Below are positions 15,666-22,192 of a DNA stretch of 22,192 nucleotides, in pieces. Both the position numbers and the translations under genes were made by a program. The DNA is taken from the NCBI GenBank assembly GCA_021204635.1, contig JAJPZB010000181.1, positions 1 through 22,192 of the forward strand. Reading direction: 5' to 3'. Origin of the DNA: Opitutia bacterium. GTDB lineage: Bacteria; Verrucomicrobiota; Verrucomicrobiia; Opitutales; UBA953. The notes beneath the pieces were generated by a model. The model did no database searches. It was not told where the DNA came from and saw only the letters and a list, made by a program, of their open reading frames with translations. Every line of letters starts with the position of its first letter. The stretch's first letter is position 1.

Positions 15666-15849
15666 CACCTTGCCGAGCCGACCGAAAGAATCTCATGGGC
15701 GAATGAGCGCGCGAGTAGGGTTTCCAGGAGGTCGAAAGACGAAGAGATCGGGATATATGTTCTCTCCTGCCGTGAGTTTTCTGCCAAACTATGATAGTGT
15801 CGGGGCGGTATAGCCTCAGACTGACTTTGAAAAGTCCGGATTCTAAAAA
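15666..15849 (+). other. junction between nuoL and the AT-richer island
   Basis: The 184 bases have no gene. Base composition changes from GC-rich to AT-richer across it, and the host repeat family is absent. A TATGAT box at 15790-15795 could be the -10 of a promoter for the methyltransferase; the matching -35 (about 15767-15772) is poor. I found no convincing attachment site or flanking direct repeat, and no terminator hairpin for nuoL. Confidence 0.4.
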
Positions 15850-16908
15850 ATGAAAATTATAAGCTTGTTTAGCGGATGCGGTGGATTAGATCTTGGTTTT
15901 GAGCGAGCCGGATTTGAGATTCCGGTTGCGAATGAATACGACCCTACAATATTTGAAACGTTTAAGGTCAATCATCCCCGAACCCATCTTGTTGAAGGGG
16001 ATGTTAGGCGGTTGACCAGAAGAGATATTGCGCCATTTATTTCAGGCGATGTTGACGGAATTATTGGAGGTCCACCTTGCCAATCATGGTCAGAGGCAGG
16101 AGCACTAAGAGGAATAGAAGATGCGAGAGGACGGTTGTTTTTTGATTACATAAGGATTCTAAAAGAATTTAATCCAAAATTTTTCCTCGCAGAAAATGTT
16201 AGTGGCATGTTGGCAAATCGTCATAGCAAAGCAGTTCAAAATATTATTAGATTATTTGAAGACGCAGGATATGACGTGTCTCTTAATTTGGTTAATGCAA
16301 AGGACTATGGGGTCGCGGAAGAGAGAAAGCGCGTATTCTACGTTGGGTTTAGAAAAGATTTGAACATTGATTTCATTTTCCCAATTGGCTCAACAGCAAG
16401 CGATGAAAAGAAAATTACACTTCGGGATGTCATATGGGATTTACAGGAAACTGCCGTTCCTGCCGGAGAAAGAAATCATCACAATCCAAAGTCTGTAAAC
16501 AACAACGAGTATTATACCGGCGCGTACTCTCCGATATTTATGAGCAGAAATAGGGTGAAAACTTGGGACGAGCAAGCATTCACCGTTCAGGCATCAGGTC
16601 GGCAGTGTCAATTGCACCCTCAGGCCCCCAAAATGATAAAATTTGATAAAAATGATTGCCGTTTTGCTAAGGGTTGTGAACAACTGTACCGAAGAATGAC
16701 TATTCGTGAGATCGCAAGGATACAAGGATTTCCAGATGATTTTAAGTTCATATATGACAACACAAATGATGCGTACAAAATGATTGGAAATGCTGTTCCT
16801 GTGAACCTCGCCTACGAGATAGCGGTTGCAATCAAAAAATTTCTTGCGGGTGATGGTTCAAGTGTAATGGGGATGACTACGGATAATTTGGAATTAACTT
16901 GGGGGTGA
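15850..16908 (+). CDS. haeIIIM: cytosine-5 DNA methyltransferase, M.HaeIII-like (predicted GGCC)
   Basis: It transfers a methyl group from S-adenosylmethionine to C5 of cytosine and protects the host from the partner endonuclease. Motif I is FSGCGGLDLGF (7-17). Motif IV is GGPPCQSWSEAG with catalytic Cys77, motif VI is ENV (115-117), motif VIII contains ERKRVFYVGF, and motif X is GNAVPVNLA. The target-recognition part carries SPIFMSRNRVKTW and FTVQASGRQCQLHPQAP, which I recall as nearly the same in M.HaeIII, so methylation of the internal C of GGCC is predicted. The 352-aa length compares with 330 for M.HaeIII. A/T-rich codon use differs sharply from nuoL. The endonuclease starts four bases downstream. 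Confidence 0.95.
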   Translation: MKIISLFSGCGGLDLGFERAGFEIPVANEYDPTIFETFKVNHPRTHLVEGDVRRLTRRDIAPFISGDVDGIIGGPPCQSWSEAGALRGIEDARGRLFFDYIRILKEFNPKFFLAENVSGMLANRHSKAVQNIIRLFEDAGYDVSLNLVNAKDYGVAEERKRVFYVGFRKDLNIDFIFPIGSTASDEKKITLRDVIWDLQETAVPAGERNHHNPKSVNNNEYYTGAYSPIFMSRNRVKTWDEQAFTVQASGRQCQLHPQAPKMIKFDKNDCRFAKGCEQLYRRMTIREIARIQGFPDDFKFIYDNTNDAYKMIGNAVPVNLAYEIAVAIKKFLAGDGSSVMGMTTDNLELTWG

Positions 16909-16909
16909 G
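16901..16909 (+). promoter_or_regulatory. Shine-Dalgarno-like site for the endonuclease
   Basis: GGGGGTGAG overlaps the methyltransferase stop and lies just before the endonuclease ATG at 16913. It is notable because nearly all host genes in the window lack any such sequence. Confidence 0.5.
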
Positions 16910-16912
16910 AAA

Positions 16913-17899
16913 ATGAGTACGAGTAGTAATGACCAAGGGCGAGCTTATGAATACGCCTGGATTAATTCCCTTTGTAAAGAATTAAGTAAGGTAGTAGAGA
17001 CCGAGATTGTCGCTAATTCAAGTCTTAACGCGAACAAACGGGCATGGGATTCGGTGGATGAGCACGATAAAGACTTGTTCATAGCATCTTCAGACTCTGC
17101 TGTTAAAACAATCATCGAATTGGAGCCGTGTATGGTTGAAAATAACGGGGAAAAATTGTTACTTGAATTCCAAAAAGACGCTGCCGGAAAGCAAGGGGAT
17201 GTTCGAGATATTTTGATAAGCCGCAAAAATATGCAATGGGAGATAGGTCTTAGTATCAAACATAATCATGAAGCTGTAAAGCACAGTCGGTTAAGTCATA
17301 AGTTAGATTTTATCAATGAATGGTTAGGAATGTCATGTAGTGAGGAGTATTGGAATAAAGTCAGACCGATATTTGACAAATTAAAAGAGTTAAAAAACGA
17401 AAAGAAGAAGTGGGCAGAACTCAATGATGAGAAGGTCGATTGCGAAAATTCCAATTATAAAGACCTTAAGATATATAGACCACTGCTACAGGCTTTTATA
17501 GAAGAAATAGAGAGAGTATGTCGTCAAAATGATTCTACCCCTCGAAAATTAATAGAGTATTTGATTGGAACAAACGATTACTACAAAGTAGTAAGTTGCG
17601 ATAAAGAGAATCTTACTTTGATTCATAGTTTCAACATACACGGGACTCTAAATAAACCGAGTACTGTCAAAGTGTCTGCAATCAGAGTGCCAATTGTCCA
17701 ACTCCCGACAGAATTGATCCTTTTAAAGTTTAAGCCAGGGAGCAATAATACAGTAGAGATGTATTTAAACAATGGTTGGCAACTGAGTTTCCGGATTCAT
17801 AATGCAAGCACATATGTTGAGCCGAGTTTGAAATTTGACATACAGTTTATAAGTATGCCGCTGTGTGTTCTCAACCTCGTGTGCAAGTGGGAAAAATAA
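16913..17899 (+). CDS. haeIIIR: type II restriction endonuclease, HaeIII family (predicted GGCC)
   Basis: It should cut unmethylated GGCC in incoming DNA. The N-terminus NDQGRAYEYAWINSL (6-20) is typical of the HaeIII endonuclease family. Acidic and Lys residues that could form the nuclease centre are seen in LLLEFQKDAAGKQGDVRDI (about 82-100), where the Asp/Lys cluster and the following EIGLSIKHN (about 110-118) resemble a PD-(D/E)XK-like core. The 328-aa frame is open throughout and looks intact. It pairs with the upstream methyltransferase (four-base gap) as a complete type II system. It shares the island's A/T-rich codon use. No control (C) protein gene is seen. The facing rhuM gene ends 24 bases after it. 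Confidence 0.9.
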   Translation: MSTSSNDQGRAYEYAWINSLCKELSKVVETEIVANSSLNANKRAWDSVDEHDKDLFIASSDSAVKTIIELEPCMVENNGEKLLLEFQKDAAGKQGDVRDILISRKNMQWEIGLSIKHNHEAVKHSRLSHKLDFINEWLGMSCSEEYWNKVRPIFDKLKELKNEKKKWAELNDEKVDCENSNYKDLKIYRPLLQAFIEEIERVCRQNDSTPRKLIEYLIGTNDYYKVVSCDKENLTLIHSFNIHGTLNKPSTVKVSAIRVPIVQLPTELILLKFKPGSNNTVEMYLNNGWQLSFRIHNASTYVEPSLKFDIQFISMPLCVLNLVCKWEK

Positions 17900-17923
17900 A
17901 ATTGTGAATTGATCCCGACCCTA

Positions 17924-18556
17924 CTACCCTTGTAGCGATGCGATCCCCACTGTTGCTTGGTGGCGCAACGCAGTATGTGTCTGAGGCAATTTGTTCTGTA
18001 CAATCTTGAAAAACTTCACAGATTCTTCACTTCTTGGGTCATAATCGACGCTTGTGGCATAGAGGTCCAACACCTGTCGGTACATGACCTTCTCCGATGA
18101 GCGAATATCGCGAATTCTGCCGAGCAATTCTTTCCAATAATTTCCGCCTGCATTCCCCTTTAATCGCTCGTCGTCCATTGTGAACCCTTTTATCATGTAT
18201 TCCTTCAGTCGCTCTGTTGCCCACTTCCGGAAATGCGTTCCAATAATGGATTTCACGCGATATCCGACGGAAATAATGACATCAAGATTGTAGAAATCTA
18301 TTTGGTATATTTTCCCGTCGATTGCAGTTGTTGCAAAATTTGCAACAACTGCACTTTTTTCTAATTCTCCCTCACTAAATATATTCCTTATATGACGAGA
18401 AATTGTAGATTTATCTCTTTTAAATAATCCTGAAATTTGTTCAAGCGTGAGCCAAACTGTGTCTGTGTCAAATCTGACATCCAATCGGGTATTTCCGTCA
18501 GCAGTCTGATATACGATTATTTCTCCGTGGTCTTCGGGGATTTTGTTTTCGCTCAT
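17924..18556 (-). pseudogene. rhuM: truncated RhuM-family protein
   Basis: The start at 18556 (MSENKIPEDHGEIIVY) was chosen because family similarity begins there and because AAGGA lies seven bases upstream (18564-18568); the longer open frame upstream translates repeat DNA. Recognisable parts are VWLTLEQISGLFKRDKSTIS (an HTH-like N-terminal domain), HIRNIFSEGEL, YNLDVIISVGYRVKS, FRKWATERLKEYMIKGF and the following DDERLK. After FFKIVQNK (about residue 187) the similarity stops and an unrelated 23-residue tail ends the frame. Full-length family members are about 330 aa, so roughly the last third is gone. RhuM proteins are of uncertain function, are often found in islands near restriction systems, and probably bind DNA. 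It may be a decayed passenger or a short functional version. Confidence 0.75.
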
Positions 18557-18563
18557 TTTATTT

Positions 18564-18568
18564 TCCTT
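18564..18568 (-). promoter_or_regulatory. Shine-Dalgarno site for rhuM
   Basis: AAGGA on the minus strand lies seven bases before the ATG at 18556. It fixes this start over the 55-residue upstream extension. Confidence 0.6.
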
Positions 18569-18589
18569 GTCGTTGAATGGTTTTGCGTG

Positions 18590-18735
18590 CACTTGGATTG
18601 TTGTTGCGGTTTGTTGTCGGGAACTACAAACCCGCGACAAACTCCTCGTGGCTGTGTTTGTTGTGGCGAGGCATTGTCGAAATTCCGCGAGATAGGTCAA
18701 ACCCAAAGGGCGCACCACCACAAACCCGGTTTGCC
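18590..18735. repeat. diverged repeat-family DNA between rhuM and gpmA
   Basis: Sequence such as GTTGTTGCGGTTTGTTGTCGG, CTACAAACCCGCGACAAAC and ACCACCACAAACCCGGTTTG is related to the degenerate forms in the first 300 bases, not to the clean 18-bp unit. Its return marks the right edge of the AT-richer island. Confidence 0.55.
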
Positions 18736-18741
18736 GCGAAA

Positions 18742-18782
18742 AAAACGCCGTTCCCGCAGGTTTGTGGCGGGGACGGCGTTTT
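18742..18782 (-). terminator. intrinsic terminator of gpmA
   Basis: A 15-bp stem, AAAACGCCGTTCCCG with CGGGGACGGCGTTTT (one G-U pair), encloses an 11-base loop. On the minus strand it is followed by a run of seven Us. It begins 36 bases after the gpmA stop. Read on plus it also ends in UUUU, so it may work both ways. Confidence 0.85.
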
Positions 18783-18818
18783 GTTGTGAGCCCTTTGTTG
18801 TGGCAACAATGCCACGGA

Positions 18819-19508
18819 TTATTTCACGTAGTATTTGTTGACGAATTTGAAGTCGTCGTCGAACTCGTAAACGAGCGGAGTTCCCGTCGGGATTTCGACG
18901 TTCACGATGTCGGCGTCGGAGATATTTTCAAAGCTCTTGATGAGGGAGCGGAGAGAGTTTCCGTGCGCCGCGATGATGATGCGCTCGCCCTTGAGAATGA
19001 GCGGCTTGATGACCTCGTCGAAATACGGAACGGTGCGCTTAATCGTGTCTTTGAGGCTTTCGTGAAGCGGAATTTCTTCCTTCGGCACGTTGCGATACTG
19101 CGGCCAGTTGCGCGCGTTGTACTCGCTGCTTTCGTCGAGCACAGGCGGCGGGACATCGAAGCTGCGGCGCCACAACTTAACTTGCTCCGCCCCATATTTT
19201 TCCGCCGTTTCCGCCTTGTTCAAGCCTTGCAATCCGCCGTAGTGGCGCTCGTTCAGCTTGTAGCTTTTCTCGACTGGGAGCCACTCGCGGTCCATCGCTT
19301 TGAGAATGAGCTGGAGCGTGTTGATCGCGCGCTTTTGGTATGACGTGAAGCAGCGGTCGAAGTCGAAACCCGCAGCGGCGAGCGCCTTGCCGGCGTTGGT
19401 CGCCTCTTCAATCCCTTTCGGCGAAAGGCTGACATCAACCCAGCCGGTGAAGAGATTTTTCAAGTTCCATTCGCTTTGTCCGTGACGGACGATAACTAAT
19501 TTTTTCAT
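18819..19508 (-). CDS. gpmA: 2,3-bisphosphoglycerate-dependent phosphoglycerate mutase
   Basis: A glycolytic and gluconeogenic enzyme that interconverts 3- and 2-phosphoglycerate through a phosphohistidine. The RHG motif is at 8-10 with His9 as the phosphate acceptor. Arg60, Glu87 (LNERHYGGLQG) and His182 (AAHGNSLR) complete the active site. The 229-aa length is in the normal range, slightly short of the 249 of E. coli, with a trimmed C-terminus. It is a single-gene unit with a strong terminator. No Shine-Dalgarno sequence precedes the ATG. The region upstream to the tRNA (19509-19710) has no other gene. Confidence 0.96.
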   Translation of the reverse strand: MKKLVIVRHGQSEWNLKNLFTGWVDVSLSPKGIEEATNAGKALAAAGFDFDRCFTSYQKRAINTLQLILKAMDREWLPVEKSYKLNERHYGGLQGLNKAETAEKYGAEQVKLWRRSFDVPPPVLDESSEYNARNWPQYRNVPKEEIPLHESLKDTIKRTVPYFDEVIKPLILKGERIIIAAHGNSLRSLIKSFENISDADIVNVEIPTGTPLVYEFDDDFKFVNKYYVK

Positions 19509-19710
19509 GGTCGTTTTACTTTTTTTGTTTCTCTTGAAAACTTCTTACAATCATTGATGCCGCCGCAGAGAAAGTAAAGCGCAAACGGGTTTCCGCGAGA
19601 ATGAGGACAGCTTCACCGCAACGCGTTTTCAGCTCTACGACAACGCCGGCGAAATATTTGCTTGCTTTCTGTTTAAAAAAACTATGAAATCCCCGCTCCA
19701 ATTTAGCGAT

Positions 19711-19787
19711 TGCAGGGTAGAGCAGCTTGGTAGCTCGTCAGGCTCATAACCTGGAGGTCGCAGGTTCAAATCCTGCCCCTGCACCCA
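19711..19787 (+). tRNA. tRNA-Met, initiator type (anticodon CAU)
   Basis: The cloverleaf has acceptor TGCAGGG with CCCTGCA, D arm GAGC...GCTC (A11-U24, an initiator mark), anticodon loop CTCATAA with CAU, stem ending AGG/CCT, variable AGGTC, and T arm GCAGG-TTCAAAT-CCTGC. CCA is encoded at 19785-19787. The overall sequence follows bacterial initiators much more closely than elongator tRNA-Met. Position 1-72 is a U-A pair in place of the common C-A mismatch, and position 73 reads C where A is usual. Confidence 0.85.
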
Positions 19788-19795
19788 TTTTTAAG

Positions 19796-19815
19796 CCCGC
19801 AGAAATGCGGGTTTT
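19796..19815 (+). terminator. intrinsic terminator after tRNA-Met
   Basis: CCCGCA-GAAA-TGCGGG followed by TTTT lies nine bases after the tRNA 3' end. The stem is short, but the GAAA tetraloop makes it stable. Confidence 0.8.
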
Positions 19816-19845
19816 GTTGTATCTGCGCGGCTTTATAACCGCGAA

Positions 19846-20358
19846 TTACTCGGAAAGAACTTTCTCGATTTCGCCGACGTAGAGCGTGTGAAAATCTTTT
19901 AGCGGGTAGCAGCTTTTCACGACTTTCCCGCCGTCAAGGAAAAATTCTTCGCCCATCGGCTGCGCGTATAATTTGCGGCAGAGCAAGACGGTGTGCGCTT
20001 CCTCAAAATACGGAGTTCCGGCAGCGTCGAACGCCGATGTCAAGCCCGATTTTTCGATTTTGTTCTCGTCGCGTCCGGAAACGGTGCCGATGTAGCTCAT
20101 CGCCTTGCGAAATTGCGCGGGCGGGAACGACAGCGAGAATCGCTCGTTCGCATCGACAAATTCTTTCGTGTAGCGCTGCGGGCGAATGAAGACAAACGCC
20201 ACCGGCTTGTTCCAAAGGGTTCCCAAACCGCCCCAACTCGCCGTCATTGCGTTGAATTTTTCACGATTTCCGGCGGCGATGAGCATCCAGCCGCGGTTGA
20301 TCAAAGAAAACGGGTGCGCGGTAAATTCCGCTACGGGGATTTGTTTAAAGTCTTTCAT
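19846..20358 (-). CDS. flavin reductase family protein (FMN-binding split barrel)
   Basis: It probably binds FMN and acts as an oxidoreductase or flavin reductase; the natural substrate is unknown. The N-terminal half carries the family pattern NREKFNAMTASWGGLGTLWN (about 31-50) and VAFVFIRPQRYTKEF (about 53-67), the FMN-contact segments. GTVSGRDENKIEKSGL follows in the middle. I chose the ATG at 20358 because MKDFKQIPV is the usual opening; the ATG at 20376 adds six residues and lies upstream of a perfect TATAAT box. Length from the chosen start is 170 aa, typical. It is divergent from guaB. Confidence 0.88.
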   Translation of the reverse strand: MKDFKQIPVAEFTAHPFSLINRGWMLIAAGNREKFNAMTASWGGLGTLWNKPVAFVFIRPQRYTKEFVDANERFSLSFPPAQFRKAMSYIGTVSGRDENKIEKSGLTSAFDAAGTPYFEEAHTVLLCRKLYAQPMGEEFFLDGGKVVKSCYPLKDFHTLYVGEIEKVLSE

Positions 20359-20364
20359 GTCCCG

Positions 20365-20370
20365 ATTATA
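20365..20370 (-). promoter_or_regulatory. candidate -10 box of the flavin reductase
   Basis: TATAAT on the minus strand ends six bases before the chosen ATG (20358). Transcription starting at the usual distance would begin at or next to the ATG, giving a leaderless message. No good -35 is seen, so the box may be chance. Confidence 0.35.
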
Positions 20371-20462
20371 TCCCATGAGACAAGCCGCCGCACCGCGACA
20401 AACTCCGTTTTGCCGGCGGGCAAAAATGTTTTCCGTTGCGCGTGAAAGCCCGCAAGAGTAGC

Positions 20463-20483
20463 GTTGCAGGGCAACCCTTTTTT
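20463..20483 (+). terminator. small hairpin plus U-run just before guaB (possible attenuator)
   Basis: GTTGC-AGG-GCAAC is followed by CC and six Ts, ending four bases before the guaB ATG at 20488. It has the form of a weak intrinsic terminator, yet no plus-strand gene ends here, so a leader attenuator of guaB is one reading. The stem is only 5 bp. Confidence 0.35.
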
Positions 20484-20487
20484 ATTT

Positions 20488-22077
20488 ATGGCAACGACAA
20501 AAGTAGCGCAGGTAGATGACATATTCTACAAAAAATCCGACGATTTTTTCCTCGCAAACGCAGGAACAGGGCTGACATACGACGACGTTTCGCTCGCAAC
20601 ATGCTTTTCCGATGTGCTCCCGCGAATGACGCGCTTAGACACGACAATTTCCGATAAAATCGCGCTCTCGCTCCCGATAATGTCGGCAGATATGGACACC
20701 GTGACGGAATCTACGATGGCAATCGCAATGGCGCTTCACGGCGGTATCGGCATGATTCACTACAACATGTCGAACGAGGACCAGATCGAAAAAGTGCGCC
20801 GTGTCAAGACATATATTCACGGCATGATCGATCGCCCCGTGACCATCAACGCAAATATCACGGTTGGCGATGTCATCGCGATGATCGATCACAACGAATA
20901 CAATTTTTCAACGTTCCCCGTTGTCGATAAAGACGGGAAATTGCTCGGACTGCTGCGCGGCGGCGTCGTGAAAAGCAGGCACGCTGCGCACAAAGTTTCC
21001 GAGGTAATGGTCCCGCGCGAAAGCGTTTTGACCGTCCAGGAAAAAGATCTCGGGAGCGACCCGATCGCGACGGCTGACAGAATTTTCCTCGAACACATCG
21101 GCACAAACAAGATCCTCGTCGTCAATTCCCAAGGGCATTTGCGCGGGCTCTTCACGCTGTCCGACATCGAGCGGATTCGCGACGAAGCCGGCTCCGACGC
21201 AATTCGCCCGTCGCGCGACGAGAATTTCCGCCTGCGCTGCGGCGCGTCTGTCGCCGTCCCGCGCTATCCCGACGGCCGCGTGAACTACGACGCTCTCAAC
21301 GAGCACGTTTCAAACCTCGTTGCGGCAGGCGTTGACGCCGTGATAATTTCCACGGCGCACGGCCATTCCGCAGGCGTCGGCGAGTGCGTGCGCTTCGTGC
21401 GCGACCACTTTGCGGATTTGACGATTATCGCCGGCAACGTCACGAGCGGTGAAGGTGTGGAATATCTCGCGGATTGCGGCGCGGATTCTGTCAAAATTGG
21501 TCAGGGGCCGGGCTCGATTTGCTCGACGCGCATTGTCGCCGGCGTCGGAATCCCGCAACTGACCGCGCTCTACGTTTCTTCGCAGGCTGCGAAAAGCAAA
21601 GGCGTGCGCATAATCGCCGACGGTGGAATCACGAAATCGGGCGACATTGTCAAGGCCTTGGTGCTGTCGGACTGCGTTATGCTCGGCGGCATGCTCGCCG
21701 GTTGCAAAGAGGCGCCGGGGAAAATCATGGAAATCAACGGCAAGCTTTACAAAGAGTACCGCGGCATGGGCTCGATGGAGGCAATGCGACACGGCTCGGC
21801 GGCGAGATACGGCCACGACCTGCGCAACAGCAAAATCACGAAGGTTGCGGCAGAGGGCGTCGAGGCACTGAAAGAAGTTTCCGGCAGCGTCGATCGGATT
21901 TTGATAACGCTCGCGGGCGGCGTCCAGAGCGGGCTCGGATATCTTGGCGCGCCTGATTTGAAAACTTTGCGGGAACGCGCGCGCTTTGTCCGCGTCACCA
22001 CGGCAGGGCAAAAGGAATCTGCCCCGCACGACATCGTGGAAATCAAGACAACAAACGGTGGCGCGCGCGTGCTGTGA
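20488..22077 (+). CDS. guaB: IMP dehydrogenase
   Basis: It oxidises IMP to XMP with NAD, the committed step of GMP synthesis. The ATG at 20488 is used; a TTG at 20464 would add eight residues inside a hairpin. The barrel is split by two CBS modules (about 115-235). Catalytic Cys345 lies in GPGSICSTR, the flap is EYRGMGSMEAM (423-433), and the Arg440-Tyr441 pair needed for hydrolysis of the XMP intermediate is present, which excludes GMP reductase. Unusually, the NAD-contact Asp of the I-D-S/T-A/S-H-G motif is Ser288 (IISTAHGHS). GNVTSGE, GQGPGS and LGGMLAG also deviate towards the GMP reductase style. The length, 529 aa, is longer than most bacterial forms (about 490). Confidence 0.94.
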   Translation: MATTKVAQVDDIFYKKSDDFFLANAGTGLTYDDVSLATCFSDVLPRMTRLDTTISDKIALSLPIMSADMDTVTESTMAIAMALHGGIGMIHYNMSNEDQIEKVRRVKTYIHGMIDRPVTINANITVGDVIAMIDHNEYNFSTFPVVDKDGKLLGLLRGGVVKSRHAAHKVSEVMVPRESVLTVQEKDLGSDPIATADRIFLEHIGTNKILVVNSQGHLRGLFTLSDIERIRDEAGSDAIRPSRDENFRLRCGASVAVPRYPDGRVNYDALNEHVSNLVAAGVDAVIISTAHGHSAGVGECVRFVRDHFADLTIIAGNVTSGEGVEYLADCGADSVKIGQGPGSICSTRIVAGVGIPQLTALYVSSQAAKSKGVRIIADGGITKSGDIVKALVLSDCVMLGGMLAGCKEAPGKIMEINGKLYKEYRGMGSMEAMRHGSAARYGHDLRNSKITKVAAEGVEALKEVSGSVDRILITLAGGVQSGLGYLGAPDLKTLRERARFVRVTTAGQKESAPHDIVEIKTTNGGARVL

Positions 22078-22192
22078 CGCTGCGGGTTGGTGGTGAGGAT
22101 CTGGGTTAGTGGTGAGAATTTGGGTTGGTGGTGGCGGCAAACCTGCCACGATTGTTGTCACACGGATTTGTTCGGGACTAACGTCCCTCACG
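22078..22192 (+). repeat. G-rich repeat cassette behind guaB, with second 49-bp hairpin element
   Basis: Repeat units begin about six bases after the guaB stop. The 49-bp element at 22144-22192 follows, with a perfect GGGAC-TAAC-GTCCC hairpin. The whole segment matches 11908-12019 closely. The window ends exactly where the similarity to copy 1 can last be followed, so the true right edge of the element cannot be seen. Confidence 0.8.

Noticed and set aside
15666..15849. Attachment site or control-protein gene at the left edge of the island
   Set aside because: No direct repeat with the right edge, no tRNA fragment and no open frame of useful length could be seen.
18557..18721. 55-residue N-terminal extension of RhuM
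   Set aside because: It translates repeat-family DNA, and a Shine-Dalgarno site supports the ATG at 18556.
19509..19710. Small gene between gpmA and tRNA-Met
   Set aside because: Only a short open frame without similarity; the stretch more likely holds the promoters of gpmA and the tRNA.
20464..20487. TTG start for guaB eight residues upstream
   Set aside because: It lies within a hairpin and T-run; the ATG at 20488 gives the expected N-terminus.
20488..22077. GMP reductase instead of IMP dehydrogenase
   Set aside because: Some motifs look like GMP reductase, but CBS modules and the Arg440-Tyr441 pair point to IMP dehydrogenase.

Overview
The window is a GC-rich bacterial chromosome segment, interrupted by one clearly AT-richer island at about 15.7-18.6 kb. 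It is Gram-negative in character: there is an outer-membrane porin with a signal peptide and C-terminal Phe, a lipoprotein cyclophilin and a complex I. The host genes almost never have a Shine-Dalgarno sequence before their starts. Gene content and style would fit a Verrucomicrobiota (Opitutae-like) gut or environmental bacterium, but that is an inference from memory and no rRNA is present to settle it.

Layout, left to right. (1) 1-581: gene-free DNA made of G-rich 18-bp-type repeats, a compact multi-hairpin element, then the same repeats inverted. (2) 582-5536: a co-directional housekeeping run of an RsuA/RluB-type pseudouridine synthase with a long basic tail, clpP, clpX, an unknown membrane protein and a lipoprotein cyclophilin. 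(3) 5774-9073: a biotin block of fused BioD-BioF, a BioG/BioH-like esterase and BioC. BioC and the esterase should make pimeloyl-ACP, BioF condenses it with alanine, and BioD closes the ureido ring; bioA and bioB are not in the window. (4) tRNA-Glu(CUC) and an OprO/OprP-like porin on the minus strand. (5) ychF and a 4HBT thioesterase on plus, each followed by repeat arrays. (6) nuoJ-nuoK-nuoL, which stops without nuoM or nuoN. (7) The AT-richer island: an M.HaeIII-like cytosine methyltransferase, an R.HaeIII-like endonuclease and a truncated RhuM-family gene facing them. (8) gpmA on minus, an initiator-type tRNA-Met on plus, a flavin reductase on minus and guaB (IMP dehydrogenase) on plus. (9) The window ends in a second copy of a cassette that also lies behind ychF.

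The most unusual aspect is the repeat system. Imperfect units of the type GGGTTGGTGGTGAGGCTT (18 bp) fill most gaps between transcription units in either orientation, sometimes as inverted pairs. They can form two-tetrad G-quadruplexes in principle. Related sequence appears inside open reading frames, most clearly in the linker joining BioD to BioF. A 49-bp hairpin element recurs with 45/49 identity at 11971-12019 and 22144-22192. The island differs in base composition and, for two of its three genes, in using Shine-Dalgarno-like ribosome sites, which supports horizontal acquisition.
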